Shown here: positions 1 to 6,081 of the stretch, piece by piece | Numbering within the stretch: position 1 is the stretch's first letter | Layout of the letters: the number at the start of each line of letters is the position of its first letter | Assembly: GCA_003524435.1 (NCBI GenBank) | Contig: DQHP01000053.1 | Span: 22,759-34,157 of the forward strand | Reading direction: 5' to 3' | DNA: 11,399 nt | Origin: Microbacterium sp. | GTDB taxonomy: Bacteria > Actinomycetota > Actinomycetes > Actinomycetales > Microbacteriaceae | Translations under genes and position numbers: made by a program | The notes under the pieces: generated by a model | Told to the model about the DNA's origin: nothing | Database searches by the model: none | What the model saw: the letters and a program-made list of their open reading frames with translations, nothing else

Positions 1-682
1 GGGAGCCGATGACGACCGGGATCGGCTGTTGCTCGAAAAGACGTTCACCGTCGCGCGCCGTGAGCGCGGGATCATCGGCGAGCACAGTGCCGGTCCCGAC
101 GACGATCGCCGCGGCTTCCGCGCGGCGGTGGTGCACATCCGCGCGCGCATCTGGTCCGGTGATCCACTGGCTGGAGCCGTCTGCGGCCGCGGCCCGTCCG
201 TCCAAGCTCTGTGCCCATTTCACGGTGATGTGCGGACGGCCAAGGCGGTGCGCGGTGAGCCAATCAGCGATCAACACGCGGACCGCATCCGCTTGTTCTC
301 CGGCTTCGACGTCGACACCTGCGGCACGCAGTCGCTCTGCGCCGCCGCCGGAAACAGCACCGGGATCATCGAGCGCATACACAACACGGCTGATGCCAGC
401 CTCGATCAGGGCCAGAGCGCACGGGCCGGTTCGGCCGGTGTGATTGCATGGCTCAAGTGTGACAACCGCTGTTGCGCCGCGCGCCACACCCTCAGAGAGC
501 TTCGAAAGCGCGTCGACTTCAGCGTGTGCGGTTCCGGCGCCCTGATGCCAGCCTTCTGCGAGGATCTCTCCGGTGGGGGAGAGGATGACGGCGCCGACCT
601 GTGGGTTGATACCGCGGGGGCCGAGGGACGCAACGTCAATAGCGCGAGCCATCGCTCGGCGTTCACGTTCGTGCACTGCCAT
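1..682 (-). CDS. ribD: RibD, bifunctional riboflavin deaminase/reductase (C-terminus outside window)
   Basis: RibD carries out the second and third steps of riboflavin synthesis from GTP: deamination of the diaminopyrimidine ring, then NADPH-dependent reduction of the ribosyl side chain. I translated the minus strand from ATG 682 to the left edge, giving 227 codons with no stop. The N-terminal deaminase domain has the zinc and catalytic motif HAE (in GTAHAEVDAL, about residues 54-56) and the second zinc motif PCNHTGRTGPC (about residues 80-90). The reductase domain starts near residue 148 with RPHITVKWAQSLDGR, followed by SSQWITGP and GTGTVLADDP. Roughly a third of a typical RibD of about 350 residues is missing because of the window edge, not a mutation. 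The start is supported by an AAAGGA ribosome binding site at 689-694 and by the family-typical MARA-x-x-VA-x-LGPRG N-terminus. It lies 53 bp after an FMN riboswitch, so it is expected to be repressed by FMN. Other rib genes probably follow outside the window (inference). Confidence 0.96.
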   Translation of the reverse strand, partial: MAVHERERRAMARAIDVASLGPRGINPQVGAVILSPTGEILAEGWHQGAGTAHAEVDALSKLSEGVARGATAVVTLEPCNHTGRTGPCALALIEAGISRVVYALDDPGAVSGGGAERLRAAGVDVEAGEQADAVRVLIADWLTAHRLGRPHITVKWAQSLDGRAAAADGSSQWITGPDARADVHHRRAEAAAIVVGTGTVLADDPALTARDGERLFEQQPIPVVIGS

Positions 683-735
683 CCGTCGTCCTTTGGTTTG
701 ACTCCGGGGATGACCGACACAGCGCTCTCGCGCCC

Positions 736-876
736 CGTGCTGCCTCCCTTCCGGACTAGCGAGATTTCTCTCGCACCACCGTCGGTCCCGGAATTCCACC
801 GGATCGGCATTCTGATTTCTCAGGACGCTCGCGGACTATTACCGCCGGTTCGGATTCTCACCGACCCCGGAGCACG
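736..876 (-). promoter_or_regulatory. FMN riboswitch (RFN element) controlling ribD
   Basis: Reading the minus strand from 876 to 736, the conserved RFN blocks appear in order: GGGGTCGGTGAGAATCCG, AACCGGCGGT, AGTCCGCGAGC, then CCGGTGGAATTCCGG, GACCGACGGT, and TAGTCCGGA near the 3' end. The closing P1 helix can form from CGTGCT (876-871) with AGCACG (741-736). A late arm, GCGAGA-GAAA-TCTCGC, is a perfect 6-bp stem with a GNRA tetraloop. This is a known riboswitch class that binds FMN and shuts off riboflavin genes. Fifty-three bases separate it from the ribD start, and no U-tract terminator is seen there, so control at translation is the likelier mode (inference). The segment after P1 can form GCGC-GAGA-GCGC, framed by CGGGG and CCCCG, which may be the expression platform. 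Confidence 0.95.
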
Positions 877-885
877 TTGATGCTC

Positions 886-891
886 AGTGTA
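886..891 (-). promoter_or_regulatory. Putative -10 box for the riboswitch-ribD transcript
   Basis: On the minus strand, TACACT at 891-886 fits the TAnnnT -10 pattern and would place transcription start near 879, just ahead of the first riboswitch helix at 876. No convincing -35 hexamer lies 16-18 bp upstream. The placement, more than the sequence, supports the call. Confidence 0.35.
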
Positions 892-957
892 CTCAACGCG
901 AGAGCGTCCATTTCATTCCGAGTAGGCGGGAAGTCATCGCGGCAGGGCGGTCAGCGT

Positions 958-1821
958 TCACTTCAATAGGCGTGACAGCCGCCGGTCGGCGAGAACCTTG
1001 CCCCCGGTTTGGCAGGTGGGGCAGTATTCCAGCGAACGGTCAGCGAAGAAAACGCTGCGTACCGTGTCGCCGCAGACCGGGCAGGCTTTGCCGCGGCGTG
1101 CGTGTACCTGGAAGCCGGAGCGTTTGGCGTCTTTGAGGTCGGCAGGCGGCTTTCCGGATGCTGCGGCGAGAGCATCCGTCAACGTCGATCTCATCGCGGT
1201 GAACAGCCGGTCGACCTCGTCGTCGTCGAGCGACGCTGCGATCGCATAGGGAGACATGCGTGCCGCGTGCAAAATCTCATCAGAGTACGCATTGCCGATG
1301 CCCGCGATGACGGACTGATCGCGGAGCACCCCCTTGATCTGCGTGCGTCGGCCCTCGAGCAGCGCGGCGAATGCGGCGCGGTCGAATGATGACATCAGAG
1401 GGTCGGGCCCCAGCCGCGCGATGCCAGGCACGGCGTGCGGATCACGCACGACGTAGACCGCGAGCGACTTCTTCGTCCCCGCCTCGGTAAGGTCAAACCC
1501 GCTGTCATCGTCGAGCGCAACGCGCAAAGCGATCGGTGACTTTCCCGGTTTGATCAGCGTCGTCGGCAGGAGTTCGTACCACCGCAACCAGCCAGCCTTG
1601 GCGAGATGGAAGACAAGGTGTAGGTCGTCGCCACACGAGAGAATGATGAATTTTCCGAGGCGCGTGGCTGCCGTGATTTCTGCGTCATGCGGTGCGGTGT
1701 TCGGCGGGTCGTAGGTCTTCAGTGCGGCAATGGCGCCGACGCTCGTGCGCGTGATCGTGCGGCCGACGACGCGCTCTGCGAGGAACGCGACGAGGCCTTG
1801 CACCTCCGGCATCTCCGGCAT
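958..1821 (-). CDS. Fpg/Nei-family DNA glycosylase/AP lyase
   Basis: This is a 287-residue base-excision repair enzyme of the Fpg/Nei superfamily, which removes damaged bases and nicks the abasic strand. Hallmarks are visible. The N-terminus MPEMPEV supplies the catalytic proline (residue 2, exposed after Met removal) and E3. K57 sits in RLGKF, GIGN at 174-177 is the helix-two-turn-helix asparagine site, and the C-terminal zinc finger has Cys247, 250, 267 and 270 with Arg262 in the DRSLEYCP loop. Where classic Fpg reads HLGMSG, this protein reads HLAKAG (70-76 region), so the void-filling methionine is replaced by lysine. It therefore belongs to an actinobacterial paralogue clade, and 8-oxoguanine specificity should not be assumed. 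A ribosome binding site AGGA (1828-1831) lies 7 bases before the ATG. It follows tetR after 56 bp on the same strand. A functional link to the TetR regulon is not evident. Confidence 0.93.
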   Translation of the reverse strand: MPEMPEVQGLVAFLAERVVGRTITRTSVGAIAALKTYDPPNTAPHDAEITAATRLGKFIILSCGDDLHLVFHLAKAGWLRWYELLPTTLIKPGKSPIALRVALDDDSGFDLTEAGTKKSLAVYVVRDPHAVPGIARLGPDPLMSSFDRAAFAALLEGRRTQIKGVLRDQSVIAGIGNAYSDEILHAARMSPYAIAASLDDDEVDRLFTAMRSTLTDALAAASGKPPADLKDAKRSGFQVHARRGKACPVCGDTVRSVFFADRSLEYCPTCQTGGKVLADRRLSRLLK

Positions 1822-1877
1822 ATAACCATCCTGTCAGCGACAGCCGACATATGGGCGGTGATCTACCAGAGAGTGGG

Positions 1878-2492
1878 TCAGACGCCGCCGGTCAGCAGAT
1901 GGATGCTGGCGACGCGCAGTCGCTCCAGTGCCTCGAAGTCGCCGCGGAGGTAAGCGATCAGCGAGTTGAGAAAGATTCCGTCGAACAGTGCATACGCGGA
2001 GATCGCACCGACAGAGGGTTTGCGTCCTTCCAGCTCGGCGTAGCGTACGACAACGGCCCAGACCATATCGCTCAGTAGTTTGTCGATGGCGATGATCGTG
2101 TCACGGAAGCCGCTGTCAAACAGCGCCTGGTTGCGAAGGTCATACCAAAGACGGTGCATGTCGGCTTCGTCGCGGAGTGTGGCTGCAATTTCAACGCCGA
2201 ATCGCTCGGCAAGTTCGATGCCGGTCTGTGCCGTTTCAATGATGGGGTCATAACGACGGGCGCACTCGGACTTGTACTGCCAGATTGCCTGGCCGATCAG
2301 GTCGTCCTTGTCGTCAAAGTAGTAGTGCAGAAGCCCGAGCGAGAGCTCGGTGCGAGCGGCAACATCGCGCAGTCCCGTATTCGCGAAACCACGCTCGGCG
2401 ACTGCGGTCAAAGCGGCATCGGCGAGTTCGCGGCGCCGGACAGCAAACTTATCGACGCCGGAGCGCGCAGCACGTGACGTGACATCGCCCAT
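1878..2492 (-). CDS. TetR/AcrR-family transcriptional regulator
   Basis: This is a 204-residue one-component regulator, expected to bind operator DNA as a dimer and release it on binding a small ligand. The N-terminal TetR domain is clear. Helix 1 starts at about residue 18 (RRRELADAALTAVAERGFANTG), and the helix-turn-helix covers about residues 39-60, with LRDVAARTELSLGLLHYYF followed by DDKDDL. The C-terminal ligand domain (80-204) is alpha-helical and resembles the BetI-like TetR_C group, but it does not reveal the ligand. The ATG at 2492 has a near-perfect ribosome binding site AAGGAGG about 5 bases upstream, and a TATGAT -10 box lies at 2519-2524. It is divergent from the four-gene catabolic operon starting at 2645, and the intervening 152 bp carry inverted repeats. 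By the usual TetR pattern it probably represses that operon and itself (inference). A CoA ester made by the operon's ligase is a plausible inducer. Confidence 0.93.
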   Translation of the reverse strand: MGDVTSRAARSGVDKFAVRRRELADAALTAVAERGFANTGLRDVAARTELSLGLLHYYFDDKDDLIGQAIWQYKSECARRYDPIIETAQTGIELAERFGVEIAATLRDEADMHRLWYDLRNQALFDSGFRDTIIAIDKLLSDMVWAVVVRYAELEGRKPSVGAISAYALFDGIFLNSLIAYLRGDFEALERLRVASIHLLTGGV

Positions 2493-2517
2493 CGTTCCTC
2501 CTTGTCGCCGATGAAGT

Positions 2518-2533
2518 GATCATACGCCTGATC
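2518..2533. repeat. Inverted repeat GATCA-N6-TGATC over the tetR promoter
   Basis: Perfect 5-bp arms (2518-2522 and 2529-2533) are separated by TACGCC, giving a 16-bp dyad. It covers the putative tetR -10 box. The size suits a TetR-family operator, but the sequence differs from the dyad at 2554-2569, so at most one of them is likely to be the main TetR site. Confidence 0.4.
2519..2524 (-). promoter_or_regulatory. Putative -10 box of the tetR gene
   Basis: TATGAT on the minus strand differs from the TATAAT consensus at one position and lies 27 bases before the tetR ATG. No good -35 hexamer is present at 16-18 bp. The box sits inside the inverted repeat at 2518-2533, which would allow autorepression. 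Confidence 0.45.
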
Positions 2534-2549
2534 TGCCAGAAGCGGCTAC

Positions 2550-2555
2550 TAATTT
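2550..2555 (+). promoter_or_regulatory. Possible -10 box of the SDR operon
   Basis: TAATTT fits TAnnnT in one of the few AT-rich spots in the divergent region. It would start transcription near 2562, giving a leader of about 83 bases before ATG 2645. The -35 region is weak. The adjoining dyad at 2554-2569 would block this promoter if occupied. Confidence 0.25.
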
Positions 2556-2569
2556 GAACGACTGTCCAA
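2554..2569. promoter_or_regulatory. Candidate TetR operator, imperfect dyad TTGnACn4GTnCAA
   Basis: TTGAACGACTGTCCAA matches its own reverse complement at 12 of 16 positions, including the outer TTG/CAA and inner AC/GT pairs. The right half TGTCCAA is repeated exactly at 2585-2591. The two copies start 22 bp apart, about two helical turns, so a second dimer could bind on the same face. The dyad lies between the divergent tetR and SDR genes. Operator identity is inferred from position and symmetry only. Confidence 0.45.
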
Positions 2570-2644
2570 CCTTTCCTTGTCATTTGTCCAAAAGTCTGCT
2601 CTGCTGTGACTCAACACTTTCAACGACGAGAGGAACTGATCGAC

Positions 2645-3436
2645 ATGAGTACTGATCTGACAGGGACAAGAGCCCTTGTCACCGGTGGCGCACGAGGGCT
2701 GGGGCTGCGCACAGCGCAGGTTCTTTCCGAGCGTGGCGCCAGCGTTGTCATCGCAGATATCGATGAGGCTACGGGCGACGATGCGGCCCGTTCACTCGGT
2801 GGTGCGGCATCCTTCGTGAAAGTTGACGTCACTGACGATGCCTCGTGGACGCAGGCCATCTCTCAGGCGGTGGCTTCGCTGGGCGGATTGGACGCCGTGG
2901 TCAATAACGCCGGAATCGAGATCTCTGATCTCTTTATCGATCTTGATGCCGCGAATATGCGAAAGATCCTCGACGTCAATGTGCTCGGTACGGCACTCGG
3001 CATCAAACATGCGTTTCGTAGCATGAGGCAAGATGACGGCACCGGAACCGGCGGCGTGATCATCAATATCGCCTCGGTCGCGGCGACCATCGCCTTCCCT
3101 GGCATTGCCGCGTACTCGGCATCCAAATCCGCTGTTGAGCGACTGAGCAAGGTCGCCGCTGCCGAATCGGGCCGTCTCGGCTACGGGGTGCGAGTCAACA
3201 CTGTCTGCCCTGGTCTCGTGCCGAATGCCATGGGTGCGCAGCTCGCTGGCGACATGGAGAAGCTGGGGCTGTTCGCGTCCGCCGATGAGGCCGTGACGGC
3301 GGTTGTCTCACTCACGCCTTCAGGACGACTCGCTACAGAAGACGACATCGCAAATGGGATCGCATTCCTGGTCTCGCCGGATGCAGTCTTTGTCAACGGC
3401 GCGACGCTGTCCATTGACGGCGCGATGGGAATGTGA
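2645..3436 (+). CDS. Short-chain dehydrogenase/reductase (SDR), NAD-type
   Basis: This is a 263-residue classical SDR that oxidises an alcohol to a ketone, or the reverse. The cofactor motif TGGARGLG is at 13-20, D38 ends the second beta strand (ADID) and points to NAD(H) over NADP(H), and NNAG is at 87-90. The catalytic set is N112, S144 (NIAS), Y157 and K161 (YSASK), and the C-terminus is NGATLSIDG. The nearest named families are 3-oxoacyl-reductase-like and hydroxysteroid-dehydrogenase-like SDRs, which sequence reading cannot separate. I chose ATG 2645 over an in-frame GTG at 2606 because AGAGGAA lies 9 bases before it and MSTDLTGTRALVTGG is a normal SDR beginning. It is first in the four-gene operon. 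Next to an acyl-CoA ligase and a thiolase, a role as 3-hydroxyacyl-CoA dehydrogenase is a reasonable inference. Confidence 0.92.
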   Translation: MSTDLTGTRALVTGGARGLGLRTAQVLSERGASVVIADIDEATGDDAARSLGGAASFVKVDVTDDASWTQAISQAVASLGGLDAVVNNAGIEISDLFIDLDAANMRKILDVNVLGTALGIKHAFRSMRQDDGTGTGGVIINIASVAATIAFPGIAAYSASKSAVERLSKVAAAESGRLGYGVRVNTVCPGLVPNAMGAQLAGDMEKLGLFASADEAVTAVVSLTPSGRLATEDDIANGIAFLVSPDAVFVNGATLSIDGAMGM

Positions 3437-3444
3437 GGAAGATC

Positions 3445-4563
3445 ATGAGCGTTGACAAACCAGTCGTCGTTTACGGCGTGAGCGGGTACACCGGTCGTCT
3501 CATTTGTGAGTACCTTCGCGAGTTGGGCGTTCCCTTTGTCGCCGCCGGGCGCGACGCCGATCGTGTTCGCGCGGTGGTCGAGAAGATCCCCGGCATCGAG
3601 ACAGCGGATTATGAAGTCATCGGTGTCGAGAACAACGCCGCCGCCCTCGCAGAAGCCTTCGAAGGCGCTCAGGTGATCTGCAACACAGCGGGCCCCTTCA
3701 TCAAATTCGGTCCCGAAGTTGTGGAGGCCGCGCTGCAGATCGGGGCGCATTACACCGACACCACCGGGGAGCAAGACTGGATCCTTGCTGCTCGCGAAAG
3801 GTGGGGCGACAAATTCGCTGAGAAGGATCTGCTGCTCGCACCGGGTACCGCGCACATGTACACCACGAGCGAGATCGCAGCGAACATCGCACTCGAGCCC
3901 GGTGGATACGACACCCTCGACATTCTGGTGTTGTGGAAGGGACTTCCTACCTATGCCTCGACCCAGACGATCTTCACAATTTTGAAGGCCGACTGGTACT
4001 ACCTCGAACAGAACAAGCTCGTCGAGTGGGATCACCTTTCGGCGTTTAACGTTTCGGTTCCTGGCTACCACGAGCAGGGCGTCGCGGTGCCGTGGGGCGG
4101 GATGTCGCATCCCATCTGGTTCCAGAACGACCCCCGCGTCAGTAGCGTGCGCGCCATTGGCGGGGTCTTTGACCGGGCCGTGATGAACGGTGTTGCCGAC
4201 ACGGTGAAGATGTTCGAAGAGCAGATTCGTCCGCTCGAACCGGCTGCTCAAGAAGAGGCGCTGGCGAACATCGCCGCTTCTTTACAGGCAGGCATGCCGC
4301 CACGTGAGAATCCGCGCATCAACAGGTCGATCGATTCGGTGCACGCGTCCGGTCCACTGGGTCGTTCGCACGTGGTGATCCACGGCAACAGCAACTACAA
4401 GCAGACCGGACTGTTGCAGGCATTCGCAGCCTTCTCGTTGATTCAGCAGCGTCCGCAGCGAGTCGGTTTCGCCTCCGCATGCCAGGCATTCGGATATCGA
4501 GAACTTCTCGGCCAGCTGCGCGGCTTTGGTCTCGTCTCCGAGCCGATCGTGACCAGGAACTGA
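3445..4563 (+). CDS. Saccharopine-dehydrogenase-like NAD(P)-binding oxidoreductase, function unknown
   Basis: This 372-residue protein has an N-terminal Rossmann fold of the saccharopine dehydrogenase NADP-binding type. Visible marks are GVSGYTG at 11-17 after strand VVVY, GRDADR at 35-40 where the second strand ends in Gly-Arg (suggesting NADP), NTAGPF at 80-85, and HYTDTTGE at 102-109. The C-terminal half (130-372) is not recognisable by eye. Despite the family name, true lysine metabolism is unlikely here: no lysine gene is nearby and the operon handles CoA esters. The same superfamily includes mycobacterial trans-acting enoyl reductases such as Rv2953, so reduction of a C=C bond is one option (inference). 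ATG 3445 is preferred to GTG 3433, because GAGGAAG at 3435-3441 then serves as the ribosome binding site. That site overlaps the SDR stop codon, so the two genes are translationally close. Confidence 0.85.
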   Translation: MSVDKPVVVYGVSGYTGRLICEYLRELGVPFVAAGRDADRVRAVVEKIPGIETADYEVIGVENNAAALAEAFEGAQVICNTAGPFIKFGPEVVEAALQIGAHYTDTTGEQDWILAARERWGDKFAEKDLLLAPGTAHMYTTSEIAANIALEPGGYDTLDILVLWKGLPTYASTQTIFTILKADWYYLEQNKLVEWDHLSAFNVSVPGYHEQGVAVPWGGMSHPIWFQNDPRVSSVRAIGGVFDRAVMNGVADTVKMFEEQIRPLEPAAQEEALANIAASLQAGMPPRENPRINRSIDSVHASGPLGRSHVVIHGNSNYKQTGLLQAFAAFSLIQQRPQRVGFASACQAFGYRELLGQLRGFGLVSEPIVTRN

Positions 4564-4579
4564 TCGCCCGTTCTGATCT

Positions 4580-4614
4580 GACGGGGCGCCGTTTCCCCAG
4601 TCCGGCGCCCCGTC
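4580..4614 (+). terminator. Strong GC-rich hairpin inside the operon
   Basis: GACGGGGCGCC (4580-4590) and GGCGCCCCGTC (4604-4614) form a perfect 11-bp stem with a 13-base loop. It begins 17 bases after the stop of the preceding gene and ends 19 bases before the ligase ATG. There is no U-tract, so it is not a textbook intrinsic terminator. It may be a partial terminator, a processing site or an RNA-stabilising hairpin that sets different expression for the two halves of the operon. Confidence 0.6.
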
Positions 4615-4632
4615 CTACTCCCGGAGACACTC

Positions 4633-6081
4633 ATGCATTTCGCTACCCTGCCGACACTTCGCGCAACATCACATCCCGATGCGCCAAGCCTGCGTGACGA
4701 CGCCGGTGACCTCACCAATGCGGATCTTTTAGAGCGCGTCACCAATGCCGCCGCCGTGCTGCACACGCACGGAGTGGGACCCGGCGACGTCATCGCGCTC
4801 GCTCTGCCCAATCGTGTGCAACTGGTCATCGCGCTGTTCGCAGCCTGGCGGCTGGGGGCAGCGGTCACTCCGATCAATCCGGTGCTCGGAACGACGGAGG
4901 CTGCGTACCAGGCTGCCGACGCGGGTGCGGTTCTCGTCGTCGCCGAAAATGACGAGCGCGACCTGGGCGTGCCGACTGTGACACTGGAAGAACTTGGCGC
5001 ACCAGCATCCGCGCCGCCATCTGCTGAGCTCTCCGCAGATGACCTCGCACTACTCATCTACACGAGCGGCACGACAGGCAGCCCCAAGGGGGTCATGCTG
5101 ACGCACGCGAATCTTGATGCGATGACTGAGTCCTTCGCGACGTGGCTCGAACTCACGGAATCGGACCACAGCCTTCTGGTGCTGCCGTTATTTCACGCCA
5201 ACGGCATCACACTCGGAACGCTCACACCGCTACGCGTCGGAGGACAGGTGAGCATCACCGGCCGGTTTTCGCGCGACCGGTTCTTCGCTGACGTCGAAAA
5301 GTACCGGCCGACCTACTTCTCAGCTGTGCCCGCGATCTATGCGCTGCTTTCGTCGTTGCCAGACGACGTCCGGCCAGATACTTCATCGCTGCGGTTCGCG
5401 GTGTGCGGCGCGGCGCCGATGCCCGCCGAATCCATTGAGCGCTTCGAAACCCGTTTTGGGGTGACGATCGTCGAAGGGTACGGCCTCTCCGAAACGACCT
5501 GCGCCTCGACAATCAATCCGCTGCGCGGGCTGCGTAAGCCCGGCACGGTAGGCCTGCCACTGCCTGGTCAACAGGTGGCGGTAGTGGGGGAAGATGATCG
5601 TCCGCTCGGACGAGGAGAGGTCGGGGAGGTCGTCATCGCGGGACCCGTGGTGATGGCGGGCTACCTGAACAGACCGGAGGAGACCGAGCGGACGATTGTC
5701 AACGGGTGGCTGCACACCGGAGACCTCGGCAGGTTCGATGAGGACGGCTACTTGCAGATTGTGGACCGTATCAAGGACATGATCATTCGCGGCGGCGAGA
5801 ACCTCTACCCGAAAGAGATCGAGAACGCGCTGTATTCGCACGAGGATGTGCGAGAGGCCGCTGTCGTCGGTGCTCCCGATCCGGTTCTCGGCGAGATTCC
5901 CGTGGCGTTCATCTCGCTTCGAGCGGATGCTGCGGTGACGGCATCCGATCTCGACGCGCATGCGCGTGGAATCCTCGCATCTTTCAAATGCCCGGCAAAG
6001 ATCACGATCATGGACGAGTTGCCGAAGAATCCGGTGGGAAAGATAGACAAACCGAACCTGCGACAGGGAGTGCACAGATGA
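4633..6081 (+). CDS. Acyl-CoA ligase (ANL superfamily, fatty-acid--CoA ligase type)
   Basis: This 482-residue AMP-forming enzyme activates a carboxylic acid with ATP and CoA to an acyl-CoA. All core motifs are intact: the phosphate loop YTSGTTGSPKG at 143-153, GYGLSETT at 282-289, TGDL at 362-365 with the ribose-binding aspartate, hinge-region DRIKD at 378-382, GGENLYPKEIE from 387, and the C-terminal catalytic lysine K470 in NPVGK. It is shorter than most FadD proteins (about 500-560 residues), mainly through a compact N-terminus, and ends soon after K470. The acid it uses cannot be named: medium- to long-chain, branched or alicyclic acids are all handled by close relatives. GGAGA at 4622-4626 acts as the ribosome binding site for ATG 4633. 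It follows a 69-bp gap with a strong hairpin, and its stop overlaps the thiolase start in ATGA. It supplies the CoA ester that the neighbouring enzymes presumably use. Confidence 0.95.
   Translation: MHFATLPTLRATSHPDAPSLRDDAGDLTNADLLERVTNAAAVLHTHGVGPGDVIALALPNRVQLVIALFAAWRLGAAVTPINPVLGTTEAAYQAADAGAVLVVAENDERDLGVPTVTLEELGAPASAPPSAELSADDLALLIYTSGTTGSPKGVMLTHANLDAMTESFATWLELTESDHSLLVLPLFHANGITLGTLTPLRVGGQVSITGRFSRDRFFADVEKYRPTYFSAVPAIYALLSSLPDDVRPDTSSLRFAVCGAAPMPAESIERFETRFGVTIVEGYGLSETTCASTINPLRGLRKPGTVGLPLPGQQVAVVGEDDRPLGRGEVGEVVIAGPVVMAGYLNRPEETERTIVNGWLHTGDLGRFDEDGYLQIVDRIKDMIIRGGENLYPKEIENALYSHEDVREAAVVGAPDPVLGEIPVAFISLRADAAVTASDLDAHARGILASFKCPAKITIMDELPKNPVGKIDKPNLRQGVHR

Noticed and set aside
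29..880. 283-codon plus-strand frame across ribD and its leader
   Set aside because: The minus strand encodes unmistakable RibD and an FMN riboswitch; the plus-strand product looks like nothing known.
2606..2644. Upstream GTG start for the SDR
   Set aside because: It would add 13 residues not typical of SDRs and has no ribosome binding site; ATG 2645 has AGAGGAA upstream.
3433..3444. GTG start for the saccharopine-DH-like gene overlapping the SDR stop
   Set aside because: ATG 3445 is better placed behind GAGGAAG, which would otherwise be coding.
3181..4251. 356-codon open frame antisense to the SDR and saccharopine-DH-like genes
   Set aside because: It overlaps two genes with clear family motifs and shows no recognisable protein features.
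3445..4563. Lysine-pathway saccharopine dehydrogenase
   Set aside because: Only the NADP-binding domain family resemblance supports it; no lysine genes are nearby and the neighbours process CoA esters.
4580..4614. Standard intrinsic terminator ending the operon
   Set aside because: The stem is strong but there is no U-tract and closely spaced, functionally related genes follow.
5988..6077. N-terminal extension of the thiolase
   Set aside because: It lies in another frame of the conserved ligase C-terminus, including its NPVGK motif; the thiolase fold begins at ATG 6078.
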